Below are positions 31,861-40,642 of a stretch of 64,000 nucleotides of DNA, in pieces. Under the pieces are notes generated by a model. It was given only the letters and a program-made list of their open reading frames with translations. It was not told the origin of the DNA and searched no databases. Both the position numbers and the translations under genes were made by a program. This DNA comes from Arthrobacter sp. 24S4-2 (GTDB lineage Bacteria; Actinomycetota; Actinomycetes; Actinomycetales; Micrococcaceae). The number at the start of each line of letters is the position of its first letter. Within the stretch, counting starts at the first letter, position 1. The stretch lies in assembly GCF_005280255.1 (NCBI RefSeq), contig NZ_CP040018.1:1302001-1366000 (forward strand). Reading direction: 5' to 3'.

Positions 31861-32895
31861 AACGCACAACGCACGAACCGACCCCTGATTTCTGGGGTTA
31901 CGCACGGAACTACCTGCACGACTTCCTGCCCAACGTCAGGGAAATGGCGCCGCGCAGCATTGAGGCATACCGGATCAGTCTGGAGAGCTACGTCCATTAC
32001 CTGGTCACGGAGAAGCAGGTCCGCCGCCAGAACATCGGTTTTGATCACTTCGACCGGCAATTCCTGAAGGACTGGTTGGTATGGATGCGGCAAGCCAAGG
32101 AATACCTGCCCGCAACCATCGGCCTGCGCCTGAGCGCCGTCAAGGCCTTCCTGAATTTCGCGTCCGCGGAAGACCTCACCCTGGTCGCTGTTTACCAAGC
32201 TGCCAAGAACATCAAGGCACCGGCCACACCGCGCAAACCCATCGAATACCTCCAGGAGAACGAAACGGCAGCGATTCTCGCCGCCTATGACGGCAAGGAC
32301 GTGAAGTCACGCCGGAACCGCATGCTGCTCATCCTGCTCTACGACAGCGGTGCGCGCGTCGGCGAGATCACCGCTAACCATTGACGACCTGGCACTGGCA
32401 AGACCGGCCCACTTGACCCTCACGGGAAAACGGGACAAGAGCCGCGTTGTCCCCCTGGGAGAAAAAGCCGTGGAACATCTCAAGGTCTATCTCGACGAGT
32501 TCCACCCGCAACGCGCAACCCGGCCCGCGACGCGGCCCCTGTTCTATAGCTCGCACCGTGGGCAACCAACTGCCCTTTCCAGCGACACCGTCGCCGCGGT
32601 GCTCAAGAAAGCCGGGGATCTCGCCCGCGAACGGTGCCCTTCGATCCCGGGCAACCTCCACTGCCACATGCTGCGGAAGACCAAGGCCATGGACCTTTAC
32701 AAGCAAGGCATACCGTTACCGATCATCATGCAGCTGCTTGGACACGAAAGCATGAGCACCACTTCCGTGTTCTATGCCTTCGCCACCCTCGACATGATGC
32801 GGACAGCAATGAATGCCGCCACCCCGGCAATCAGCGACATGAGCACCGAGGCGCTCAGTGACGACGAACTTCAGCTGCTCTACTCACTGAAATAG
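31857..32895 (+). pseudogene. RIT tyrosine recombinase C, frameshifted
   Basis: The first frame (to 32384) gives the core-binding domain and the first catalytic Arg (YDSGARVGEIT), then stops at TGA. The +1 frame continues as LTIDDLALARPAHLTLTGKRDKSRVVPLG, HMLRKTKAM, LGHESMSTTSVFYAFATL, with the remaining Lys, His-x-x-Arg, His and Tyr residues. The shift is near 32372-32380 and needs one base removed or two added. It therefore differs from the one-missing-base pattern elsewhere in the window. As read, the protein is split before most of the active site. Confidence 0.85.
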
Positions 32896-32924
32896 CACGA
32901 AACGTTAAGCCGAGAAACAGGGCC

Positions 32925-32987
32925 GCGACCCAGGAATCACAAGGGCAAACTCCCCAACCTCGGCTTAACGATTACCTCGGCATAATC
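32925..32987. repeat. RIT right terminal inverted repeat
   Basis: Complement of 29564-29626 with one mismatch. It is followed by a 20-bp perfect palindrome at about 32991-33010 (TTAAGCCGAA and its complement) that again contains AAGCCGA. Confidence 0.92.
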
Positions 32988-33015
32988 TGAGTTAAGCCGA
33001 ATTCGGCTTAATTCC

Positions 33016-33324
33016 GACCGGGGCACCCAATACACCTCGGAGGAATTCCAGAAATGGTGCGGCACCAACGCGGTGACCCAGTCCATGGGCAAGGTCGGGG
33101 TCTGCTGGGACAACGCGGTCGCCGAAAACTTCTTCTCACACCTCAAGACCGAGTTCTACCACCACCACCGTTTCGGCTCCAGGCTCGCCGCCCGGACCGC
33201 CGTGATGAACTACATCGAGGGCTGGTACAACCGCCGCCGGCCCAACCGCAGAGCCTGCGGCATCCCACCAGCCACCGCCCACGCAAACCACCACACCAGC
33301 GCCCAGGAACCCCTGGCCGCCTAA
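33016..33324 (+). pseudogene. IS3 OrfB, 3' fragment
   Basis: Begins DRGTQYTSEEFQKWCGTN, directly continuing the 5' fragment. It contains the catalytic Glu in NAVAENFFSHLKTEFYHHH and the family C-terminus YNRRRPNRRACGIPPA. Separated from its 5' half by the RIT element. Confidence 0.9.
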
Positions 33325-33380
33325 CCAACAACAACGACGAACCTGTCTCAAGAACTTGACGACCGCACTAGTGTCAACGC

Positions 33381-33524
33381 ACGAGAGAGCGTCCGTGGTT
33401 TTCCTGCGGGACGTGAGAGAGCGTCCGTGGTTTTCCTGCGGGACGTGAGAGAGCGTCCGTGGTTTTCCTGCGGGACGTGAGAGAGCGTCCGTGGTTTTCC
33501 TGCGGGAAGTGAGAGAGCGTCCTG
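33381..33524. repeat. 32-bp tandem repeat array, right flank
   Basis: Four contiguous 32-bp units (starting 33381, 33413, 33445, 33477) built on GTGAGAGAGCGTCC and TTTTCCTGCGGGAC, plus a partial fifth. Units are almost identical, so recent expansion is likely. Thirty-two bp is about three helical turns, which would place any bound protein on one face. It lies about 110 bp upstream of the SDR gene. Confidence 0.9.
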
Positions 33525-33631
33525 ACCGGGTCGGAGCTATTCGAGGAACACCAGCTCCACCAGCGTCGTTGTAGTACTGAGTTTCGATGCGTCAGGTATC
33601 GGTAGCTCAGCCATTGATTGGGAGATAGTTC

Positions 33632-34477
33632 ATGACTGCACGCACCATCGTTATCACCGGAGCGAGCGACGGTATCGGCGCCTCCGCCGCGCGGACGCTG
33701 GCAAGGGCAGGGGAGCGGATTGTCGTCGTCGGGCGGTCGGCGGAGAAGACGCAGGCGGTGGCGACGGAAATCGGCGGTGACTTCTTCGTCAGCGACTTTG
33801 CTGATCTGTCGCAGGTGCGTGCACTTGCCGCGCAACTGAAAGCCAAATACCCACGGATCGACGTCCTGGTGAACAACGCCGGCGGAATCATGGGGAAACG
33901 GGAGCTAACCGTGGACGGTCACGAAAAGACCTTCCAGGTGAACCATCTGGCGCCTTTTCTGCTGACCAACGAGCTCATTGACGTGCTGACGGCAAGCGGA
34001 GCAACGGTCATCAACACGTCGAGCGCGGCGAACGCGTTCGGCCGCGTAGACATCGACGACCTTGACTCCGCCGGCAGCTACTCCACCAACCGCGCGTACG
34101 GCACCGCCAAGCTCGAGAACATCCTCTTTACCACTGAGCTGCACCACCGTTTCCACGGCGCTGGCATCTCTACTGCTGCTTTCCACCCGGGCGGGGTGGC
34201 CACGAATTTCGCCGCAGAATCGAGCAGCTGGTTCCGTTTCGCCTACAAGACGTTCATCAAGCGGTTCATGCTCACTCCGGAACAAGGGGCCGACACCTTG
34301 GTGTGGCTCGCGAGCACCAAGCCCGGGCAGGACTGGGTCTCCGGCGCCTACTATGCCAAGCGGGCGCTGGCGAATGCCAACAGCCAGGCCTACGATGCCG
34401 AGCTGGCACGCAAGCTGTGGGAACGCAGCGAAGAAATGGTCAGTTCAGACCTCGACAAGATCGATCGGCAGGGCTGA
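33632..34477 (+). CDS. Short-chain dehydrogenase/reductase
   Basis: 281 residues. Rossmann motif TGASDGIG at residues 9-16, VLVNNAGG at about 80, and catalytic Ser (NTSSAAN) with YGTAK at about 150-154. The pattern and the long C-terminal part resemble the retinol-dehydrogenase/WW-oxidoreductase-like SDR group. Substrate unknown. GGGAG is 8 bases before the ATG. It is the first ordinary gene after the mobile island, and the 32-bp array lies just upstream. Confidence 0.85.
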   Translation: MTARTIVITGASDGIGASAARTLARAGERIVVVGRSAEKTQAVATEIGGDFFVSDFADLSQVRALAAQLKAKYPRIDVLVNNAGGIMGKRELTVDGHEKTFQVNHLAPFLLTNELIDVLTASGATVINTSSAANAFGRVDIDDLDSAGSYSTNRAYGTAKLENILFTTELHHRFHGAGISTAAFHPGGVATNFAAESSSWFRFAYKTFIKRFMLTPEQGADTLVWLASTKPGQDWVSGAYYAKRALANANSQAYDAELARKLWERSEEMVSSDLDKIDRQG

Positions 34478-34615
34478 CCCTCTTCCGAGGCTGCTCACGG
34501 AGCCGGCCGGCTCACCAAGCCGGCCGCGTCCCGGTTTATCCACATAACACCCGGCCTTTATTCCGCTCCGTCCGGAGCCCTCATAGCGTGAGTGCAAACG
34601 TTATGAGGGGAAACC

Positions 34616-35146
34616 ATGAACAAGTTCATCACTGCGTTGAGCATTGCCGCCTTACTGGCTCTGGTCGGGTGTTCAACCCCGGTGGAAGCGTCCGCGCCGG
34701 CGTCCGCGCCTCAGTCGCCTGAGGCTTCTGCCCCGGTCTCGTCTTCGGCGCCTGTTCCGGATCCGGGTATTGAAGACCCCACCGGTCAGGCCGCTGAGCC
34801 GCCCATTTTCGTGAACTCTCCAGCGGCAGCGGGAGGGCAGCCCGAGCAGGCAGGTCCCACAATGAGCGTCGACGAAGTCTGCAGTGTCTGGAAACAAGGC
34901 TTCGCGGTTCTCGAGGAGGGCAGCGTGTCAGCCGAGGAAGCCATGACGCCCTTGGAAGAGGCAACTGCAGCGGCCCCTCCGAAAATCCGGGTCCAATCCG
35001 GCATCGCTGTTCGGATCCTGTGGGGCCAGATCCTGTATCCGAGCGACAAGCCGGCGTCGGCGGAGACCATGGGGTATCTGGGCCCGCTCCGTCAGGCCTG
35101 TTACGACCTGACAGGAATCGACGTGGTGGAGGGACTCGAAGGTTGA
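34616..35146 (+). CDS. Lipoprotein of unknown function
   Basis: 176 residues with a lipoprotein signal (LALVGC, lipidated Cys at residue 19), a Ser/Pro/Ala-rich linker (~20-80) and a folded C-terminal domain with two cysteines (VDEVCSVWKQG and LRQACYDLTG) that may pair. AGGGGAAACC precedes the ATG. Family not recognised. It should be anchored on the outer face of the membrane. Confidence 0.75.
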   Translation: MNKFITALSIAALLALVGCSTPVEASAPASAPQSPEASAPVSSSAPVPDPGIEDPTGQAAEPPIFVNSPAAAGGQPEQAGPTMSVDEVCSVWKQGFAVLEEGSVSAEEAMTPLEEATAAAPPKIRVQSGIAVRILWGQILYPSDKPASAETMGYLGPLRQACYDLTGIDVVEGLEG

Positions 35147-35164
35147 GCGGAGCCGCGGATTCGC

Positions 35165-37312
35165 TTACCCCTCGAGGCGCACACCCTGGAGCTCATCGAT
35201 GGCATCGGCTGACCGAAGCAGGGCCAGCTCCAACCCCGCTTCCGGCTCGGGATGGGAGAACAGATAACCCTGCAAGGAATCGCAGTCCAGATTGGTCAGG
35301 TACGCCGCCTGGGCGCCGGTCTCGATTCCCTCCGCCGTCACCGTCAGGCCAAGGCTGTGGGCCATGTTGATCATGGAGTTCAGGATGGGCAGTTTCTCGG
35401 CACCCGTGCGGACCATGGAGACAAAAGAGCGGTCTATCTTCACCGCATCCACGGGAAGATCCTGCAGCCTGCCGAGGGAGGAATAGCCAGTGCCGAAGTC
35501 GTCCAGTGCAACACGCACACCGGCGTCCCGGAGAACGTCCAACTGCCGGATCACGTGCGCGTCCGGATCGAAGAACACGCTCTCCGTTACTTCCAGGACA
35601 AGCTGCCGCGGATCCGTGGCACAGGAGGCCGCGAGCTGCAGGACACTCTCGGCAAACTTGCAGTCCTTCAGTTGGGCCCCCGACACGTTGACGGCCACGG
35701 ACCGCGTGGCATCCGCAGCAAGCCAGGGCCGCAGTTGGGTGAAGCTGTGGCGGATGACCTGCAGACCGATGGCTGATATCAGCCCGCTGCGCTCCGCCGT
35801 CGGAATGAATTGTGCGGGCGGCACCATTTCGCCGTCGCGCTTCCAGCGGGCCAGGGCTTCGAACTGCACCACGTCACCGAGCCTCGGCGAAATGACCGGT
35901 TGGTAGTGGACCATGATCTGTCCGCTGTCGACAGCCATCCGGAGGCCGGCTTCCATGTCCGTGCGCTGCACCAGCGCCGTCATCATTTCCGCCTCGAACC
36001 GCATGTACCGGTTCTTGCCCGCGGCCTTGGCCGCATACATGGCCACATCAGCCTGGCGCAGCAGTTCCGAACCGGCCACGGCGTCCTCGCCAGCCGTGGC
36101 AAGGCCCAGGCTCAGGCTGGGGCGGAGCATGGTTCCGTCAACCCACATCGGCACGTTCAGAGATGCCACGATCCGTTCAGCGACACTGTCCGGGTGCGGG
36201 GAATCCGTCAGCAGCACCACGAATTCGTCACCGCCCAGACGCGCCACGGTGTCGTCGGGACGGACGCAAGCCCGGAGCCGGCGCGCCACCTCCGTCAGCA
36301 TTTCGTCACCGGCATGGTGCCCAAGGATGTCGTTGACTTCCTTGAAGTCATCCAGGTCCAGCAGCAGGACATCGACGGAGACGGCCCGGTCGCCTCGGAG
36401 AGCCTCGGCCAGCTGGTCATGGAACAGCTTGCGGTTGGCGAGTCCGGTCAGGGGATCCTGGAACGCCAGTGCCTTCAGCTGCGCCGCCTGCTCCGCGAGA
36501 TCGGCCATGGCCCGCTTCGCCTGGTCCTGTGCAGCCAGTCGCGGCGAGACGTCGCGGAAGCTCCACACCCGGCCCACCACCTTGTCCGCCACCTTCTGCG
36601 GGCGGGAGTACCGTTCAAAGGTCCGGCCGTCGATGAATTTCAGAATGTCATTGCTCTCCGCCATCGGGTCGGCGTACAGCTCGTGGACCTTGTCCAGGAA
36701 GCCCTGCGGGTCCTGCAGCAGCCCGAGGACAAAGCTGATCACGGCTTCGTCGTCGTGGGTGGCCAGCAACTCGTGCGGTATGCCCCACATGGACACGAAC
36801 TGCTCGTTGATCCCGGCGATCTGGCCCTCGGTATCCACTACCAGAATGCCGTCAGCGGTCGACTCCAGCGTTGCGTTTAGGAGCGACATCGCCTCCCTGA
36901 GCCCCGCATCGGCCACCTCGAGGTGACGGGCAGCCCGTATGGTGGCGGTCATGGATACACCGGTGCCCGACTGAAGCAGCGCGCATGCAACCTCACCCTT
37001 GAACTCTGTGCCGTCGCGCCGCAGGCCGTAGGCCTCAAGCGGCGGGTGATCGCGTGTTTCAGGGTCGCGGCGGAGGGCGTTGAAGAGACGCCGGAACCCT
37101 TCCCGGAAATCCTCCGCAAGAATCACGCGGTGGTCCTGGCTAATGAGTTCGCTTTGAGGATAGCCGAACATACGTTCCGCAGCAGCGTTCATGTAAGTGA
37201 TGCTGCCGTTTTCGGCGATGATGAAAAGGGCATCCGGCAGCGAATCGATCACAGCCTGGTAGTCGGGGCCGGGAACCCCGGTTGGTTCCTGGCCCGCGAG
37301 TGACGCCGTCAT
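35165..37312 (-). CDS. PAS-GGDEF-EAL cyclic-di-GMP protein
   Basis: 715 residues. PAS domain 1 at ~15-130 (SLPDALFIIAENGSITYMNA), PAS 2 at ~145-265 (TADGILVVDTEGQIAGINEQ), diguanylate cyclase at ~285-445 with an intact RLGGDEFVVLL active site, and phosphodiesterase at ~460-710 with VQFEALARWKR, VNVSG and DDFGTGYSSL motifs. Both catalytic signatures look complete, so it may be bifunctional. No membrane segments, so it senses a cytoplasmic signal through PAS. I chose the ATG at 37312 because it overlaps the stop of a short ORF with a strong ribosome binding site; a longer start at 37375 is possible. Confidence 0.9.
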   Translation of the reverse strand: MTASLAGQEPTGVPGPDYQAVIDSLPDALFIIAENGSITYMNAAAERMFGYPQSELISQDHRVILAEDFREGFRRLFNALRRDPETRDHPPLEAYGLRRDGTEFKGEVACALLQSGTGVSMTATIRAARHLEVADAGLREAMSLLNATLESTADGILVVDTEGQIAGINEQFVSMWGIPHELLATHDDEAVISFVLGLLQDPQGFLDKVHELYADPMAESNDILKFIDGRTFERYSRPQKVADKVVGRVWSFRDVSPRLAAQDQAKRAMADLAEQAAQLKALAFQDPLTGLANRKLFHDQLAEALRGDRAVSVDVLLLDLDDFKEVNDILGHHAGDEMLTEVARRLRACVRPDDTVARLGGDEFVVLLTDSPHPDSVAERIVASLNVPMWVDGTMLRPSLSLGLATAGEDAVAGSELLRQADVAMYAAKAAGKNRYMRFEAEMMTALVQRTDMEAGLRMAVDSGQIMVHYQPVISPRLGDVVQFEALARWKRDGEMVPPAQFIPTAERSGLISAIGLQVIRHSFTQLRPWLAADATRSVAVNVSGAQLKDCKFAESVLQLAASCATDPRQLVLEVTESVFFDPDAHVIRQLDVLRDAGVRVALDDFGTGYSSLGRLQDLPVDAVKIDRSFVSMVRTGAEKLPILNSMINMAHSLGLTVTAEGIETGAQAAYLTNLDCDSLQGYLFSHPEPEAGLELALLRSADAIDELQGVRLEG

Positions 37313-37350
37313 GCCGGCGCAAAGACAATGTGAGACCGCAATTTCTGCAT
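37309..37350 (-). CDS. 13-residue leader ORF coupled to the GGDEF/EAL gene
   Basis: MQKLRSHIVFAPA, preceded by GGAGGGAGGACATTCA. Its TGA overlaps the ATG of the GGDEF/EAL gene (ATGA). That gene has no good site of its own, so translation reinitiation after the leader is the likely route. Confidence 0.45.
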   Translation of the reverse strand: MQKLRSHIVFAPA

Positions 37351-37475
37351 TGAATGTCCTCCCTCCGCACATCATAAAGGGGATACGCCAGAACTGCTTG
37401 TCACAGGGAAAAGCATCATCAAGAAAGCAACAAAGAACTCACGGAACCACGCAAACAATGCTTTGGCCGCGGATA

Positions 37476-38882
37476 TCAGGGCACGCTATTCACCTCAGGC
37501 GGGGATCCGGCAGGCTTAGTCTCGGAATGCTCGACCGCCCCGTTAGCCTCCGTCCCCAGACCGCGAACTGTCCAACCCGCGGTCCGCCACTCAGCGGCGT
37601 CCAGGACGTTGCGCGCATCCAGGACCGTCCGCCGCCGTACCAGCGCTCCGGCAACCAGCGGCGACAAGGAGCGGTATTCTTCCCACTCGGTCAGCAACAG
37701 CACCAGCTCGGCGTCCTCGAGCGCCCGGTCCGTGCACTTCTCGAACCGGAGCTGCGGGTACCTCATCCATGCATGGTTGATCGCCTTCGGATCGGTCACT
37801 GTCACGTGCGCACCCGCCGAGGCCAGCTGCAGGGCCACATCCAGCGCGGGCGAGTCACGGATGTCATCAGTGTCCGGCTTGAACGCCGCGCCCAGCACTG
37901 TAACGGTCCGGCCGGCCAGATACCCGTCGCACAGCTCCCGGGCGATCTCCACGGTCCGGGTGCGCTGACCCAGGTTGATGGCGTCCACCAGGCCCATCCA
38001 GTCGTCCACCGACCCGACCCCCAGGGCGGCGGCCTGCGTCCGGAAGCTGCGGATGTCTTTGGGCAGGCAGCCGCCGCCGAAGCCCAGGCCGGCGTGCAGG
38101 TACCGGCTGCCGATCCGCGGATCAAGGCCCATCGCCTCGCTCAGCTCGGTGACGTCCGCGCCGGACGCATCGCACAGCTCGGCCATCGCATTGATGAAGC
38201 TGACCTTCGTGGCCAGGTACGCGTTCGATGCCGACTTGATCAGCTCGGCCGTGGCGAAATTGCACACCAGACGCGGAATCCCGGCGCGCAGAAGTGGCTC
38301 ATACACCGCGTCCAGTGCCGCCGTCACGCCCTGCGCGGCACCGCTTGTCGGATCAAACGCGGCAGCCTTGCCGCCGGACACGCCATAAACCAGGCGGTCC
38401 GGCACCAGCGAATCCTTCACCGCGGTGCCCTGCCGCAGGAACTCCGGGTTCCAGCCAAGCAGCACATCCGGCCGCCGGGTCAGTATCCCGCCCAGCCTGT
38501 CCACAGTCCCCACCGGGACCGTTGACTTACCCACGACGGCGGCGCGCCGGCCCAGGTGCGGAAGGAGACTTTCGGTGGCGGACAGCAGGTAGCTGAGGTC
38601 GGCGCCGTCGGATGTCTTGGACTGCGGTGTACCTACGCACAGGAAGTGCACCTGCGCCCCGGCAGCGTCCGCGAAGTCCGTGGAGAACGTGAGCCGTCCG
38701 GTAGCCCGTCCGTCTTGGAGGAGCTCGTCCAGGCCGGGCTCGAAGAACGGCGCAAGGCCGCGGGCCAGCTGGTCCACCTTGGCGGCATCGACGTCGATGC
38801 CCACCACGGTATGGCCCATCGACGCCAGGGTGGCCGCATGCACGGCACCGAGATAGCCGCAGCCCACCACGGAAATTTTCAC
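37476..38882 (-). CDS. ugd: UDP-glucose 6-dehydrogenase
   Basis: 468 residues. NAD-binding GCGYLGAVHAATLASMGH at residues 8-25, GKSTVPVGT near 120, the domain-linking helix SASNAYLATKVSFINAMAEL near 210, and the catalytic Cys in HAGLGFGGGCLPKD near 262. It oxidises UDP-glucose to UDP-glucuronate for surface polysaccharides or glycolipids. It overlaps the upstream glycosyltransferase by 4 bp (ATGA), so they are one operon. The last ~25 residues are an extra low-complexity tail. Confidence 0.92.
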   Translation of the reverse strand: MKISVVGCGYLGAVHAATLASMGHTVVGIDVDAAKVDQLARGLAPFFEPGLDELLQDGRATGRLTFSTDFADAAGAQVHFLCVGTPQSKTSDGADLSYLLSATESLLPHLGRRAAVVGKSTVPVGTVDRLGGILTRRPDVLLGWNPEFLRQGTAVKDSLVPDRLVYGVSGGKAAAFDPTSGAAQGVTAALDAVYEPLLRAGIPRLVCNFATAELIKSASNAYLATKVSFINAMAELCDASGADVTELSEAMGLDPRIGSRYLHAGLGFGGGCLPKDIRSFRTQAAALGVGSVDDWMGLVDAINLGQRTRTVEIARELCDGYLAGRTVTVLGAAFKPDTDDIRDSPALDVALQLASAGAHVTVTDPKAINHAWMRYPQLRFEKCTDRALEDAELVLLLTEWEEYRSLSPLVAGALVRRRTVLDARNVLDAAEWRTAGWTVRGLGTEANGAVEHSETKPAGSPPEVNSVP

Positions 38883-40129
38883 AGGGACACTCCTCTCTTG
38901 GTTTCGCTCCCCACCGGCGCCCTAACCTCGCTAGCTCGGCCAGGGGACCCTGCCGGCGTGGGCCCAGGCTCAACCACCGGGCGACGGACGGGAACTGGCA
39001 CGGGCTCAAGCACCGGATCGCCGGCTATCACCGAGCGGTAATGCAGCACCAGCTCCGCGCTCAGCGCCGGCCACGTCCGGCCCTGGACCGAAGCGTGCGC
39101 TGCCGACGCAAACGCACGGCGCTTGGCGTCGTCGCCCATCAGGTCCATGACATGCGCACGAAGCCCGATCAGGTCGCCGGGCTTGTACAGCCAGCCGGTG
39201 CGGGAATTCTCCACCAGGTCCAGCGGTCCGCCACGCCCTGTGGCCACCACCGGTACGCCCGATGCCATGGCCTCCTGGATGGTCTGGCAGAAGGTTTCGA
39301 ACTCGCCCGGGTGCACGAACAGGTCGAAGGACGCCACCGCCCTGGCCAGCTCCTCGCCGCCGAGGAAACCCACAAACACGGCGTTCGGCAGGGCTTCCTG
39401 CAGCGCCTCCCGCTGCGGCCCGTCGCCCACAATCACCAGCCTGGTGCCCGGCACGTCAGCCAGCACGGCCAGGTCTTCCACCTGCTTTTCCACGGCGAGC
39501 CGGCCAACGTAGCCGATGATCCGCTCACCGCCGGGTGCCACGGAAGCCCGCCACCCGTCGTCGCGCTTTCCCGGCGCAAAGCGCGCGGTATCCACACCGC
39601 GCCGCCACATGTCCACCCGCAGAACCCCGCGGCCGCGCAACTGGTTCAGCGCGAAAGTGGACGGCACCAGCGTCCGGGAAGCCAGCAGGTGGATGTTCTC
39701 CACCCGGTTCCAGGCCCAGTTCTCCATGAACGGCACCCCGTAGCGCGCCGCATAACTGGGAACCTCGGTCTGGTAAATGGCCACTGTGGGGATTCCCAGT
39801 TGATGCGCCGCCTGGACGGCCCGCCAGCCGAGCACGAACGGGGACGCGAGGTGAACGACATCCGGCGCGTAATCGGCAAGGATTCTCTTGACCCGGTTCA
39901 CACCGCCCAACGCCACCCGCACGTTTGTGTACCCCGCCAGCGGCACCGACGGAAGCCGGTGCACAAAGGCGCCGTGCACCACATCCAGGACCTCTGTGTC
40001 CTGTGTCGACGGGGCGATGACCATGACGTCGTCGCCCCGTTCCTGCAGATGCTCAAGCACCCGAAGGATGGAGTGCGTTACCCCGTTCATCAGTGGCAGG
40101 AATGATTCAGCGACAATTGCGATCCTCAC
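38879..40129 (-). CDS. Family 4 glycosyltransferase
   Basis: 416 residues, GT-B fold. N-terminal MRIAIVAESFLPLMNGVTHS, acceptor-domain HLASPFVLGWRAVQAAHQLGIP, and the nucleotide-sugar domain with GYVGRLAVEKQVEDL and HPGEFETFCQTIQEAMASGVPVVATGRGGP (the E-x7-E motif lies in this block, split here only by the quoting limit of the field). It most resembles actinobacterial MgtA-like mannosyl/glucuronosyl transferases. Paired with UDP-glucose dehydrogenase by a 4-bp overlap, it may use UDP-glucuronate in glycolipid synthesis. The last ~60 residues are Pro/Val-rich. Confidence 0.88.
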   Translation of the reverse strand: MRIAIVAESFLPLMNGVTHSILRVLEHLQERGDDVMVIAPSTQDTEVLDVVHGAFVHRLPSVPLAGYTNVRVALGGVNRVKRILADYAPDVVHLASPFVLGWRAVQAAHQLGIPTVAIYQTEVPSYAARYGVPFMENWAWNRVENIHLLASRTLVPSTFALNQLRGRGVLRVDMWRRGVDTARFAPGKRDDGWRASVAPGGERIIGYVGRLAVEKQVEDLAVLADVPGTRLVIVGDGPQREALQEALPNAVFVGFLGGEELARAVASFDLFVHPGEFETFCQTIQEAMASGVPVVATGRGGPLDLVENSRTGWLYKPGDLIGLRAHVMDLMGDDAKRRAFASAAHASVQGRTWPALSAELVLHYRSVIAGDPVLEPVPVPVRRPVVEPGPTPAGSPGRASEVRAPVGSETKRGVSL

Positions 40130-40196
40130 CCCTCAACGGTGCGCGGGGCGTGTTGCCGAACGGGGGAGCGGGAATGACGCGGAGTGGAAGGTTGGG

Positions 40197-40555
40197 TTAA
40201 CAGCGGGGCCGCGTTGGAGCACGACGGCGGCGGGCGGCTCTATCTAGCCGGCGCCATATCTGGGTCCTGGCCTTGCGCAAGGCCCGGACGCTGCCCCGTA
40301 CCACCCCCAGGTAGGCGCGGGACGGCGTCCGAACCGCGGGGTTCAGCGGCTCGCCGAACCCGTCCGACCCATCGGGTCGGGCCAGTTGCCGATGCGTGAG
40401 TTCATCGGGTCGGGCCAGTTGCCGATGCGTGAGTTCATCGGGTCGGGCCAGTTGCCGATGCGTGAGTTCATCAGGTTGGGCCAGTTGCCGATCGAGGCAC
40501 GGGACCGGGTGTTGCTGGGCATGGCGACTGCACTGAACTGGGACTTGGTGGACAT
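40197..40555 (-). CDS. Small protein with 11-residue tandem repeats, frameshifted
   Basis: AGGAGAAGTGTC precedes the ATG at 40555. The protein starts MSTKSQFSAVAMPSNTRSR, then has about four copies of the 11-residue unit NSRIGNWPDPM (first copy ASIGNWPNLM). The frame stops at 40343. The next frame continues with good codon bias as GSDGFGEPLNPAVRTPSRAY, then VRALRKARTQIWRRLDRAAR and a basic end at 40197. One missing G/C near 40368-40370 would join them into about 119 residues. No signal peptide. Family not recognised. The repeat with an invariant Trp-Pro in a tiny protein recalls multi-core peptide precursors, but no modifying enzyme is adjacent. Confidence 0.55.
40371..40497. repeat. 33-bp tandem repeats inside the small-protein gene
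   Basis: Three near-identical 33-bp units at 40371, 40404 and 40437 and a partial, diverged fourth at 40470. The unit is a multiple of three, so copy number can vary without changing frame. Near identity indicates recent duplication. Confidence 0.9.
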
Positions 40556-40642
40556 GACACTTCTCCTGACTGAGTTTTCGATTCCGTACGCCGACGGCGA
40601 CGGTGGCCATGCTCTGCCTGCAAGAGGGCAGAGATGTCCTGC

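Larger units (their letters stand above)
29566..33012 (+). mobile_element. RIT element (recombinase in trio)
   Basis: A 3447-bp insertion flanked by the 5-bp duplication TCCGA (29561-29565 and 33013-33017). It has long terminal inverted repeats and three overlapping tyrosine-recombinase genes in one direction, the definition of RIT elements. Joining the flanks restores the IS3 OrfB reading (HSD then RGTQYTSEEF). The right end extends about 25 bp beyond the inverted repeat and holds a separate palindrome. The third gene is frameshifted, so this copy may be immobile. Confidence 0.92.
28607..33370 (+). mobile_element. IS3-family insertion sequence B, split by a RIT element
   Basis: The ends are imperfect inverted repeats of about 34 bp, beginning TAGTGCGG at left and ending CCGCACTA at right, with TGAGACAG conserved further inside. 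Without the RIT insertion it would be about 1.3 kb. The orfB gene is interrupted at the codon for Asp in FHSD. Confidence 0.85.

Noticed and set aside
33381..33524. CRISPR-like array
   Set aside because: The 32-bp units are contiguous and nearly identical, with no unique spacers and no cas genes nearby.
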